Shown here: one piece after another, positions 22,182 through 30,452 of the stretch
Layout of the letters: each line of letters starts with the position of its first letter
How positions within the stretch are numbered: the stretch's first letter is position 1
NCBI RefSeq assembly: GCF_963678635.1
Contig: NC_087062.1
Location: 67,381,415-67,445,414, forward strand
Direction: 5' to 3'
Source: Symsagittifera roscoffensis
Taxonomy: Eukaryota > Xenacoelomorpha > Acoela > Convolutidae
DNA length: 64,000 nucleotides
Translations under genes and position numbers: made by a program
Notes under the pieces: generated by a model
What the model saw: only the letters and a program-made list of their open reading frames with translations
What the model was told of the DNA's origin: nothing
Database searches by the model: none

Positions 22182-22670
22182 ATGATCTTCTCAGTACAAA
22201 ACAACAACCTTATGTTCTCGGTGGAATTTTCGGCTGATTTAGTACAAATCCAAGTGCGAGAAACAGTTCGTGGATTTTTTCTGGCACGAATGGACATCCC
22301 AATCCAAGTCTGGCATATGGTGGAGGAGATGCGCAGGGATTTCAACGAACATCATGTAACGCAAGTACCCCCTACAGAGAATCAACTTGGAGAAATGCAA
22401 ATGATGGAGGAAGAAGCCGAGCATGTGGGAATGAACTACCGCGAAATTCTTGACTCTAGACATGTGGCTCAACCATTCGACGATTTCCTCTTTCCTTGGG
22501 AAGAGGGATCTGTGGACAACCCAATTACCATCGAAGAGGATGAGGGGTTCTCTGAGCCAAGAACTCCAGTCAGCGAACCACCAGTGATGGAGGCAAGACC
22601 AGCTTTGCGCTCCATTGGGAACTTGCAAAGCTTTGAGAACTCAGCTGCTCGACAGCTCTTTGATTTGTAA
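22182..22670 (+). CDS. 163-aa acidic protein with PC4-like N-terminal layout, unit 1
   Basis: ATG at 22182 is preferred over the in-frame TTG at 22173. The ORF is intact, and its product is identical in unit 2. Residues 1-50 form strand-rich segments then a helix: MIFSVQNNN, FSVEFSADLVQIQVRET, GFFLARMDIPIQVW, HMVEEMRRDFNEH. That is the arrangement of PC4-type single-strand DNA-binding domains. The C-terminal two thirds is acidic and probably disordered, with EEDEGFSEPRTPVSEPP. It follows a CCAAT-rich promoter and precedes a long AT-rich spacer. The family call is an inference from pattern only. The intact state suggests recent acquisition or constraint. Confidence 0.65.
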   Translation: MIFSVQNNNLMFSVEFSADLVQIQVRETVRGFFLARMDIPIQVWHMVEEMRRDFNEHHVTQVPPTENQLGEMQMMEEEAEHVGMNYREILDSRHVAQPFDDFLFPWEEGSVDNPITIEEDEGFSEPRTPVSEPPVMEARPALRSIGNLQSFENSAARQLFDL

Positions 22671-22679
22671 ATAAATTGG

Positions 22680-23476
22680 TTACTGCCTTGTGCTTTGTAA
22701 TTTAATTTTTTTACATCTAGTAATATTATTTTCAAGAGATAGGAACAAAGAGATCATAGAAATTTTTATTAAGAAATTTCAATGGTAAAACTTTGTTCAA
22801 AATTAAACTAATTATGCATCTGGTAAATACTTTTATAGAATTTTGTTAGAAAGATGACAAAAAAATTAAACCAATTTTTGCAAGCATGTTAAAAACTTTA
22901 CATTAATTTTTGCATCATGCAAAAATTTTCATAATTTTTTCTGCACACTTGTTAAAAAAGTCAAAGAAAATCTCGCAAATTAAGAAAAATTTCATTAAAT
23001 ATTTTCGCATTTTAAAGAAAACTGAAAAAGGATTTTCTTGCATTGTTAAAAATTAAAGAAAATGAAAATCTTTGATTTAAATTTGATCATAAAAAAATCT
23101 CTTTATTGCAAAGTCAGCAATTATGAAAAACTTTTAGCATTAATTCAACAAGTTTCTTACAATAAAATTTTGCAACTTTCGCATATGCATAAGAAAAATT
23201 AAGTTAGATTTTTGCATTTGTTTTCAAAAAACCACGAAAAAACTTGCATCTAACACAAACATTTGTTGAAAGTTTTTGCACACTTATTGAAAAAACCAAA
23301 ACAGTTTTTGCATCTTGTAAAAAAATTTAATTAAATTTTTGCAAACGTGATGAAAAAATCAAACCAAAATTAGCATTTTGCGAAAAAACTCGAAAAAAAA
23401 ATTACATATTTATTCATTGAAAAAATTTTTGATACTAAATAAAAACAATTTTGACAAGATTTTTGTAAACAAATAT
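22680..23476. other. AT-rich spacer with recurrent TTTTTGCA motif, unit 1
   Basis: No supported gene. The word (T)TTTTGCA recurs at least eight times (for example near 22878, 22906, 23212, 23275, 23306 and 23337), with variants CTTGCAT and TTCGCAT between them. An aataaa at 22669-22674, right at the stop codon of the upstream ORF, is a plausible polyadenylation signal. The short ORF 23378-23575 is low-complexity and overlaps the minus-strand ORF. Confidence 0.55.
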
Positions 23477-24073
23477 TCAATTATTAATAGAAAAATTGAT
23501 ACGCTCACTATTTACGGTACCATAACCATCAATAAAACAATCAACAATTTTCGAAAAGTCAGTCTCATACTTTGAGTTTTGATCTTTTTGAATCCTTTCC
23601 AAAAACGCTGATCCAAGAATCTGAGTGGACGCAAGCTTCTGAGCAGAACTGAGATAATGTCTTTTGAATTTTTTTTGCAGCAGTCGTTTCTTTGCAACAA
23701 TGGGGAATTTTTCCGGTATTCTACATTTCAAGTTGTGTTCGAATGCACGATTCAAATGATTGAAAATTTCACCTCTTGTTGAAATAATATTGAAATAAAA
23801 TCTGTATTTGTATAAAGTATATATACAGTTAACATTTTGATAAGTGAAATGATATTTATCTAATCTTTGCAAAATCTGATCGAGCGATGATCCGATTAAT
23901 ACTAAGTAAAAATTGCAATTTTCCACTGGGAAGAAAGATGAATGGTTAGATACACAGTAGTCTTGGGTGACAATAAATTTTTCATAAAAGTTTTCTGAGA
24001 CAGAGATAAAAAGAGATTTTGCATTGTAGTCCGAATAAAAAGTGGTATATGCTTGACACATAGCAGATGCCAT
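23477..24073 (-). CDS. 199-aa unidentified protein, unit 1
   Basis: Minus-strand ORF, ATG at 24073, beginning MASAMCQAYTTFYSDYN and ending NSERINFSINN. It is intact in both units with four amino-acid differences, while neighbouring ORFs are identical or broken. It is rich in Phe/Tyr and Asn in the first half, then basic (RLLQKKFKRHYLSS near residues 133-146). No signal peptide or membrane segment stands out. I do not recognise the family. It is transcribed away from the ORF at 24302, with the CGCCTAC-type promoter region between them. Confidence 0.6.
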   Translation of the reverse strand: MASAMCQAYTTFYSDYNAKSLFISVSENFYEKFIVTQDYCVSNHSSFFPVENCNFYLVLIGSSLDQILQRLDKYHFTYQNVNCIYTLYKYRFYFNIISTRGEIFNHLNRAFEHNLKCRIPEKFPIVAKKRLLQKKFKRHYLSSAQKLASTQILGSAFLERIQKDQNSKYETDFSKIVDCFIDGYGTVNSERINFSINN

Positions 24074-24114
24074 CACCGATTACTTGTTGAAAAAGATTTT
24101 ATCTACATTGAATT

Positions 24115-24190
24115 GCTTATATAGTAGTTCCATCACCTACGCAATGTCCATATTTGGATCATCGCCTACTCATTATTCCATATAAGGTAA
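24115..24190. promoter_or_regulatory. Divergent promoter with CACCTACGCAAT element, unit 1
   Basis: Contains tagtagttCCATCACCTACGCAATgtcc near 24123-24150 and a partial second copy CATCGCCTACTCATTATTCCATA. CACCTACGCAAT is the same word as in the CRE-rich promoter at 20832-20966, which links the two gene blocks to one element. TGACGTCA itself is absent here. Confidence 0.55.
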
Positions 24191-24301
24191 TAATACCTTG
24201 TTTGGATTGTACAGTGAGTCATTTACATTTCCTAATTTCTATAAATTTACAAATATCATATCATTGTTTTGAAATATCTACTACTAATCAGTTGGCTCTG
24301 A

Positions 24302-24856
24302 GTCTCAAGTCAAAAAAAGTATTCACGAAAAGATATACTTCCCAACTATGTTGAATTTGCTAAGAACCAAAAAAGATTTGGGAGATTTTCTTGGTCCCAA
24401 AAACCCTACAACGGAAAAATTTACGTTGAACCTTGCTTCCAATTGCTTAAGAAAAATGAATCGGGACAAATCGAAAAAACCCAGCAAGTCTATCTTGGTG
24501 AAAACGAAGGGGAAATGATATCAGCAATACGGAATACTGTTATTCACGATGCTGAAAACCTTGGACTCGTTCCTGTATTGGAACCCTATTCTGACAAAGA
24601 CTCAACCATGGAGCAGGAACTTGCGAACTGTCATGCGGTGTATGACGTAGCAACATACAAGAAGATAAGGGTGTGTGTCAAAATCAAGAAGTACAGTGTT
24701 AACAAGCCACCCTACATTCAGATTCGATTCTTCACTGCAAAGGAGAACGAAGTCTTGAAGCAAGTTGCCTATGTCAACTATAGTTTGAACGAATTCAAAG
24801 AACTCGCCCAAGTCTTGGGAGATTTTATGTTTGTTGAGAACTGTAATGTTCAATAA
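24302..24856 (+). CDS. Unidentified ORF of about 185 codons, PC4-like C-terminus, unit 1
   Basis: The frame is open from just after TGA (24299-24301) to TAA at 24854-24856, without an obvious ATG in the first half. A 137-codon part from TTG at 24443 is identical in both units. Upstream codons in the same frame also read as protein (YSRKDILPNYVEFAKNQ, FGRFSWSQKPYNGK, YVEPCFQLLKK), so the real start is upstream, possibly a spliced exon. The end has strands then a helix: KKIRVCVKIKKYS, PPYIQIRFFTAKE, VAYVNYSLNEFKELAQVL. This is close in pattern to the PC4 single-strand DNA-binding fold. Confidence 0.6.
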   Translation, partial: VSSQKKYSRKDILPNYVEFAKNQKRFGRFSWSQKPYNGKIYVEPCFQLLKKNESGQIEKTQQVYLGENEGEMISAIRNTVIHDAENLGLVPVLEPYSDKDSTMEQELANCHAVYDVATYKKIRVCVKIKKYSVNKPPYIQIRFFTAKENEVLKQVAYVNYSLNEFKELAQVLGDFMFVENCNVQ

Positions 24857-24952
24857 TTTTGTTGAATGATGTTATTATAGTAATGTAATTCAAATATTCA
24901 TCTTCTTGAATCATTTTTTAAAATTTCTTTGAGCTGAACAGTATGAGTTGGA

Positions 24953-25368
24953 ACATTGGTTTTCCCAGAAATCTTGTTTTAAAGCTTCAAAATAAATTGG
25001 GACTTTTTCATATCGTCTTGAGGAAAAGACCCAGAAATTTTCACTAGCAGTTTTGGAATCTCAAAATTTACCCAAATTGGAAAATTTGGATACAGAATCA
25101 CAAATTTCTCAATTTGAGTGGACTTTGCATAATGGAAGACGAAAAGTTTTTCTAAGTTATCGTTCAGATATTAAAAAATAGATCTTATAGAGTATCGTAG
25201 AAAAGGAAACACTTGGAAAACCAATCAGAAATTTCAGTTGAAAAAAAAGAGTATGATAAACTGGTTGATTTTATCCCCTAAGTTTTGTCTTATGTAGAAA
25301 CATTCAAAAAAGCTCGTATCATTATTGACGAATGCACTGTAGAAAATGGACGTTCAGAAATTGAATGA
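24953..25368 (+). pseudogene. Broken third PC4-like ORF, unit 1
   Basis: It starts MSWNIGFPRNLVLKL at 24953, shifts frame, then reads ESQISQFEWTLHNGRRKVF and LSYRSDIKK to TAG at 25179-25181. It continues in other frames with KGNTWKTNQKF, then EYDKLVDFIP, a TAA at 25276-25278, and VLSYVETFKKARIII to TGA at 25366. The order GRRKVFLSYR, KTNQKFQL, EYDKLVDFIP again gives strands followed by a helix. Unit 2 has Ser (TCA) in place of this TAA, so that stop is new in unit 1. Confidence 0.5.
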
Positions 25369-25397
25369 AATTGTCAGAAATTTTGATTTGATAAAGC

Positions 25398-25751
25398 ATG
25401 ACTTTTCATCAAATACAAAAAGAAAAAGTTACTTTCTTTGTAATGTTTTGTTTTGGATCCAAACATAACTTTGAAAGAAATGGACCAAAAATTTCCTTTT
25501 GGGGGTCTAATTGGATACGGAAATTCTTGTATGGAATACTTTTTTTTACAAATTCAAAATTTTTCAGACTTCATGCTATTTTACATGATGCAGCTAGATC
25601 TGTGAAGTCTACTACTTGTAAGGGACCTGGTTATTGTTATGTTTTACCTAATTTTCCAAGTTCTTGTTTTCTTGGTCACGTGACTGGATTGTTCTTCTGT
25701 TTATATGTTAAAATTTTTGCTTCATCAGAATATGCATTGTTCGATTGTTAG
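25398..25751 (+). CDS. 117-aa Cys/Gly-rich unidentified ORF, unit 1
   Basis: ATG at 25398 to TAG at 25749-25751. It starts with a Lys/Phe-rich stretch (QIQKEKVTFFVMFCF), then GPKISFWGSNWIRKF, LHAILHDAARSVKS, CKGPGYCYVLPNF and CFLGHVTGLFFCLYV. The second half has the density of His, Cys and Gly expected of a conserved folded domain. I do not recognise it; the HDAA and GPGY motifs alone do not justify a phospholipase or protease call. Unit 2 differs at a handful of residues (Asn to Lys, Arg to Gly in HDAAG). The start may be further upstream in another frame. Confidence 0.5.
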   Translation: MTFHQIQKEKVTFFVMFCFGSKHNFERNGPKISFWGSNWIRKFLYGILFFTNSKFFRLHAILHDAARSVKSTTCKGPGYCYVLPNFPSSCFLGHVTGLFFCLYVKIFASSEYALFDC

Positions 25752-25790
25752 TTATTCTAACTAAAACTTTCAGCGAAAACAGTTACCATC

Positions 25791-26173
25791 ATGAGTCTAG
25801 TTGTTTTGGATATTGAGTGTATTGAAAACAAAATAGTTAAAGAGTTAGAAGTTTATCAAAATGGACAAACTGTGGGATATTCCTTTCTTCCTCCCAAAAA
25901 ATTCAAAGCTACATCTCAGTCTGCTTGGTGTACGAAGCATCTTCATGGAATCAATTGGAACAGTGGCCATGAAAAATATACTGAGCTTGAAAAAATATTG
26001 AAAAAACTTTTTGCAAAAGGTTATAAAAATGTACAATTCTGTCAGAAATTTTGGAAACAAAGGTTACAAACTTGGATGACTACGCATGTCCAAAAGTTCA
26101 GAATCTGATTTTCAAAGATGAAGAATATGGTTGGAGGTGTAGCAACTACCCATTTCGTCATGCAAATACTCTT
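25791..26173 (+). pseudogene. DEDD-exonuclease-like ORF, truncated by the duplication junction, unit 1
   Basis: ATG at 25791, MSLVVLDIECIENKIVKEL, an Asp-x-Glu signature like ExoI of DEDD/RNase H-fold nucleases. It is followed by GYSFLPPKKF, SAWCTKHLHGINW and YTELEKILKKLF. A one-base frameshift near 26060 is followed by a conserved-looking Cys/His tail in another frame (DDYACPKVQNL, WRCSNYPFRHANTL). The gene is cut at 26173, where unit 2 begins. In unit 2 the tail is complete but the ATG is lost. Proteins of this layout occur in many invertebrate genomes beside viral polymerase genes, from general knowledge not checked here. Confidence 0.6.
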
Positions 26174-26496
26174 GCATGATCAGGTTTGGTATCAGATTTC
26201 CAGGGACTTCCAGTTCATCAAATTTGAGTTATCATCTCAAATCTACATCAAAATCAAAGAACTTGAATATCTGCTGAAAAATCAGCAGTTTCTCATCGGT
26301 TATATACAAAAAATTCAATTAACTTGATGAGAAGACTTGCAGAGATGCTACTTTTATGAATTTTTCTTCTTTTGTTACTTATATCGGCAATATTTCCTTT
26401 TTCTACAGCAAACAACTTTTGGTAATTTATTTTTGCGATTGCTTTTGTGTATATTTTTACTTATTTGGAAGACTTAAGTCCTTAAAAGGTTCCTCT

Positions 26497-26686
26497 GATT
26501 GGATACGACAACTTGAACAAAAATGAACATTTTTGTGATTGGAAACGACAATGTGGAAAATGGAGCTTTGTTTCCAATTGGACACGAATTTTGTATAAGA
26601 ATTCCATAAAAGGAAACTAAAATCTGATTGGACACGACTACAATCCAAATAAGGAAAATCCATTCTGATTGGTTAAACCCAGTTGA
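26497..26686 (+). promoter_or_regulatory. Five-fold GATTGG promoter array, unit 2
   Basis: The same five GATTGG-ACGAC elements as at 21833-22024, all conserved, ahead of the unit 2 copy of the 163-aa ORF. One base change (caattctg to ccattctg near 26660) lies between elements 4 and 5, outside the motif. Confidence 0.65.
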
Positions 26687-26843
26687 AGGTACCCCTCTCT
26701 CTTAACTAAAAATCATTTTATTTTCAACTTAACTACCGTCAACTACCTCCTCTCTCAGCTCTAAATACAATAACTTTAACTTAACTTTCTCCCTCTCAAC
26801 TGTAAATCTTGTTTTTACTCATTAACTCAACTTATTGCTCAAA

Positions 26844-27332
26844 ATGATCTTCTCAGTACAAAACAACAACCTTATGTTCTCGGTGGAATTTTCGGCTGAT
26901 TTAGTACAAATCCAAGTGCGAGAAACAGTTCGTGGATTTTTTCTGGCACGAATGGACATCCCAATCCAAGTCTGGCATATGGTGGAGGAGATGCGCAGGG
27001 ATTTCAACGAACATCATGTAACGCAAGTACCCCCTACAGAGAATCAACTTGGAGAAATGCAAATGATGGAGGAAGAAGCCGAGCATGTGGGAATGAACTA
27101 CCGCGAAATTCTTGACTCTAGACATGTGGCTCAACCATTCGACGATTTCCTCTTTCCTTGGGAAGAGGGATCTGTGGACAACCCAATTACCATCGAAGAG
27201 GATGAGGGGTTCTCTGAGCCAAGAACTCCAGTCAGCGAACCACCAGTGATGGAGGCAAGACCAGCTTTGCGCTCCATTGGGAACTTGCAAAGCTTTGAGA
27301 ACTCAGCTGCTCGACAGCTCTTTGATTTGTAA
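26844..27332 (+). CDS. 163-aa acidic protein with PC4-like layout, unit 2
   Basis: ATG at 26844, stop at 27330-27332. The predicted protein is identical to the unit 1 copy, while the flanks carry substitutions, so both copies look translatable. The promoter array and polyadenylation-like aataaa at the stop are also duplicated, which would double the gene dose if expressed. Domain description as for unit 1: a strand-rich LVQIQVRET/GFFLARMDIPIQVW segment, then a helix and an acidic tail. Confidence 0.65.
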   Translation: MIFSVQNNNLMFSVEFSADLVQIQVRETVRGFFLARMDIPIQVWHMVEEMRRDFNEHHVTQVPPTENQLGEMQMMEEEAEHVGMNYREILDSRHVAQPFDDFLFPWEEGSVDNPITIEEDEGFSEPRTPVSEPPVMEARPALRSIGNLQSFENSAARQLFDL

Positions 27333-27341
27333 ATAAATTGG

Positions 27342-28138
27342 TTACTGCCTTGTGCTTTGTAATTTAATTTTTTTACATCTAGTAATATTATTTTCAATAG
27401 ATAGGAACAAAGAGATCATAGAAATTTTTATTAAGAAATTTCAATGGTAAAACTTTGTTCAAAATTAAACTAATTATGCATCTGGTAAATACTTTTATAG
27501 AATTTTGTTAGAAAGATGACAAAAAAATTAAACCAATTTTTGCAAGCATGTTAAAAACTTTACATTAATTTTTGCATCATGCAAAAATTTTCATAATTTT
27601 TTCTGCACACTTGTTAAAAAAGTCAAAGAAAATCTCGCAAATTAAGAAAAATTTCATTAAATATTTTCGCATTTTAAAGAAAACTGAAAAAGGATTTTCT
27701 TGCACTGTTAAAAATTAAAGGAAATGAAAATCTTTGATTTAAATTTGATCATAAAAAAATCTCTTTATTGCAAAGTCAGCAATTATGAAAAACTTTTAGC
27801 ATTAATTCAACAAGTTTCTTACAATAAAATTTTGCAACTTTCGCATATGCATAAGAAAAATTAAGTTAGATTTTTGCATTTGTTTTCAAAAAACCACGAA
27901 AAAACTTGCATCTAACACAAACATTTGTTGAAAGTTTTTGCACACTTATTGAAAAAACCAAAACAGTTTTTGCATCTTGTAAAAAAATTTAATTAAATTT
28001 TTGCAAACGTGATGAAAAAATCAAACCAAAATTAGCATTTTGCGAAAAAACTCGAAAAGAAAATTACATATTTATTCATTGAAAAAATTTTTGATACTAA
28101 ATAAAAACAATTTTGACAAGATTTTCGTAAACAAATAT
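27342..28138. other. AT-rich TTTTTGCA-containing spacer, unit 2
   Basis: Copy of the unit 1 spacer with a few substitutions (for example cattgtt to cactgtt near 27706, aaagaaaa to aaggaaa near 27721). There is no gene. The repeated TTTTTGCA words are all kept. Confidence 0.55.
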
Positions 28139-28735
28139 TCAATTATTAATAGAAAAATTGATACGCTCACTATTTACGGTACCATAACTATCAATAAAAC
28201 AATCAACAATTTTCGAAAAGTCAGTCTCATACTTTGAGTTTTGATCTTTTCGAATCCTTTCCAAAAACGCTGATCCAAGAATCTGAGTGGACGCAAGCTT
28301 CTGAGCAGAACTGAGATAATGTCTTTTGAATTTTTTTTGCAGCAGTCGTTTCTTTGCAACAATGGGGAATTTTTCCGGTATTCTACATTTCAAGTTGTGT
28401 TCGACTGCACGATTCAAATGATTGAAAATTTCACCTCTTGATGAAATAATATTGAAATAAAATCTGTATTTGTATAAAGTATATATACAGTTAACATTTT
28501 GATAAGTGAAATGATATTTATCTAATCTTTGCAAAATCTGATCGAGCGATGATCCGATTAATACTAAGTAAAAATTGCAATTTTCCACTGGGAAGAATGA
28601 TGAATGGTTAGATACACAGTAGTCTTGGGTGACAATAAATTTTTCATAAAAGTTTTCTGAGACAGAGATAAAAAGAGATTTTGCATTGTAGTCCGAATAA
28701 AAAGTGGTATATGCTTGACACATAGCAGATGCCAT
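28139..28735 (-). CDS. 199-aa unidentified protein, unit 2
   Basis: Intact minus-strand ORF, ATG at 28735. It differs from unit 1 at four residues: Ser for Thr in IISSRG, Val for Phe in AVEHN, Arg for Gln in RIRKD, Ser for Gly in FIDSYG. No stop or frameshift has arisen in either copy. Function unknown. Confidence 0.6.
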   Translation of the reverse strand: MASAMCQAYTTFYSDYNAKSLFISVSENFYEKFIVTQDYCVSNHSSFFPVENCNFYLVLIGSSLDQILQRLDKYHFTYQNVNCIYTLYKYRFYFNIISSRGEIFNHLNRAVEHNLKCRIPEKFPIVAKKRLLQKKFKRHYLSSAQKLASTQILGSAFLERIRKDQNSKYETDFSKIVDCFIDSYGTVNSERINFSINN

Positions 28736-28776
28736 CACCGATTACTTGTTGAAAAAGATTTTATCTACATTGAATT

Positions 28777-28852
28777 GCTTATATAGTAGTTCCATCACCT
28801 ACGCAATGTCCATATTTGGATCATCGCCTACTCATTATTCCATATAAGGTAA
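28777..28852. promoter_or_regulatory. Divergent promoter with CACCTACGCAAT element, unit 2
   Basis: Unchanged copy of 24115-24190 between the 199-aa minus-strand ORF and the plus-strand ORF at 28964. Confidence 0.5.
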
Positions 28853-28963
28853 TAATACCTTGTTTGGATTGTACAGTGAGTCATTTACATTTCCTAATTT
28901 CTATAAATTTACAAATATCATATCATTGTTTTGAAATATCTACTACTAATCAGTTGGCTCTGA

Positions 28964-29518
28964 GTCTCAAGTCAAAAAAAGTATTCACGAAAAGATATAC
29001 TTCCCAACTATGTTGAATTTGCTAAGAACCAAAAAAGATTTGGGAGATTTTCTTGGTCCCAAAAACCCTACAACGGAAAAATTTACGTTGAACCTTGCTT
29101 CCAATTGCTTAAGAAAAATGAATCGGGACAAATCGAAAAAACCCAGCAAGTCTATCTTGGTGAAAACGAAGGGGAAATGATATCAGCAATACGGAATACT
29201 GTTATTCACGATGCTGAAAACCTTGGACTCGTTCCTGTATTGGAACCCTATTCTGACAAAGACTCAACCATGGAGCAGGAACTTGCGAACTGTCATGCGG
29301 TGTATGACGTAGCAACATACAAGAAGATAAGGGTGTGTGTCAAAATCAAGAAGTACAGTGTTAACAAGCCACCCTACATTCAGATTCGATTCTTCACTGC
29401 AAAGGAGAACGAAGTCTTGAAGCAAGTTGCCTATGTCAACTATAGTTTGAACGAATTCAAAGAACTCGCCCAAGTCTTGGGAGATTTTATGTTTGTTGAG
29501 AACTGTAATGTTCAATAA
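28964..29518 (+). CDS. Unidentified ORF of about 185 codons, unit 2
   Basis: Same open frame as 24302-24856. The last 137 codons translate identically, ending YSLNEFKELAQVL then GDFMFVENCNVQ. As in unit 1 there is no ATG at the 5' end of the open frame, which favours a spliced or alternative start over simple decay, since the coding half has stayed open in both copies. Confidence 0.6.
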   Translation, partial: VSSQKKYSRKDILPNYVEFAKNQKRFGRFSWSQKPYNGKIYVEPCFQLLKKNESGQIEKTQQVYLGENEGEMISAIRNTVIHDAENLGLVPVLEPYSDKDSTMEQELANCHAVYDVATYKKIRVCVKIKKYSVNKPPYIQIRFFTAKENEVLKQVAYVNYSLNEFKELAQVLGDFMFVENCNVQ

Positions 29519-29614
29519 TTTTGTTGAGTGATGTTATTATAGTAATGTAATTCAAATATTCATCTTCTTGAATCATTTTTTAAAATTTCTTTGAGCTGAA
29601 CAGTATGAGTTGGA

Positions 29615-30031
29615 ACATTGGTTTTCCCAGAAATCTTGTTTTAAAGCTTCAAAATAAATTGGGACTTTTTCATATCGTCTTGAGGAAAAGACCCAGAAAT
29701 TTTCACTAGCAGTTTTGGAATCTCAAAATTTACCCAAATTGGAAAATTTGGATACAGAATCACAAATTTCTCAATTTGAGTGGACTTTGCTTAATGGAAG
29801 ACGAAAAGTTTTTCTAAGTTATCGTTCAGATATTAAAAAATAGATCTTATAGAGTATCGTAGAAAAGGAAACACTTGGAAAACCAATCAGAAATTTCAGT
29901 TGAAAAAAAAAGAGTATGATAAACTGGTTGATTTTATCCCCTCAGTTTTGTCTTATGTAGAAACATTCAAAAAAGCTCGTATCATTATTGACGATTGCAC
30001 TGTAGAAAATGAACGTTCAGAAATTGAATGA
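29615..30031 (+). pseudogene. Broken third PC4-like ORF, unit 2
   Basis: Corresponds to 24953-25368. An extra A in the poly-A run near 29908 shifts the frame, but the codon that is TAA in unit 1 (25276-25278) reads TCA here, giving DFIPSVLSYVETFKKA, and ENE replaces ENG near the end. The TAG after RSDIKK is shared, so the ORF was already broken before the duplication. Confidence 0.5.
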
Positions 30032-30060
30032 AATTGTCAGAAATTTTGATTTGATAAAGC

Positions 30061-30414
30061 ATGACTTTTCATCAAATACAAAAAGAAAAAATTACTTTCT
30101 TTGTAATGTTTTGTTTTGGATCCAAACATAAATTTGAAAGAAATGGACCAAAAATTTCCTTTTGGGGGTCTAATTGGATACGGAAATTCTTGTATGGAAT
30201 ACTTTTTTTTACAAATTCAAAATTTTTCAGACTTCATGCTATTTTACATGATGCAGCTGGATCTGTGAAGTCTACTACTTGTAAGGGACCTGGTTATTGT
30301 TATGTTTTACCTAATTTTCCAAGTTCTTGTTTTCTTGGTCACGTGACTGGATTGTTCTTCTGTTTATATGTTAAAATTTTTGCTTCATCAGAATATGCAT
30401 TGTTCGATTGTTAG
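30061..30414 (+). CDS. 117-aa Cys/Gly-rich unidentified ORF, unit 2
   Basis: ATG at 30061, TAG at 30412-30414. It reads LHAILHDAAGSVKS where unit 1 has HDAARSVKS; Gly fits the surrounding motif better, so unit 2 probably keeps the ancestral residue. The rest is as in unit 1. Confidence 0.5.
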   Translation: MTFHQIQKEKITFFVMFCFGSKHKFERNGPKISFWGSNWIRKFLYGILFFTNSKFFRLHAILHDAAGSVKSTTCKGPGYCYVLPNFPSSCFLGHVTGLFFCLYVKIFASSEYALFDC

Positions 30415-30452
30415 TTATTCTAACTAAAACTTTCAGCGAAAACAGTTACCAT

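Larger units (their letters stand above)
21511..26173. repeat. Tandem duplication unit 1 (4663 bp)
   Basis: Starts gcatgatcaggtttggtat and ends atgcaaatactctt. The next base, 26174, starts the second copy. I noticed about 25 base differences and two compensating single-base indels against unit 2, so identity is about 99.5%. The left flank (21505-21510, aatctt) and the unit end (actctt) share tctt, a microhomology at the breakpoint. The unit holds five or six ORFs and truncates the exonuclease-like gene at its right end. Confidence 0.97.

Noticed and set aside
25398-25751. Phospholipase A2-like reading of the HDAA and GPGY motifs.
   Set aside because: The Cys pairs and calcium-loop spacing of PLA2 domains are not present; two short words are not enough.
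26118-26327. 69-aa ORF across the unit 1/unit 2 boundary.
   Set aside because: It is created by the tandem duplication joint; neither half has this context in the other copy.
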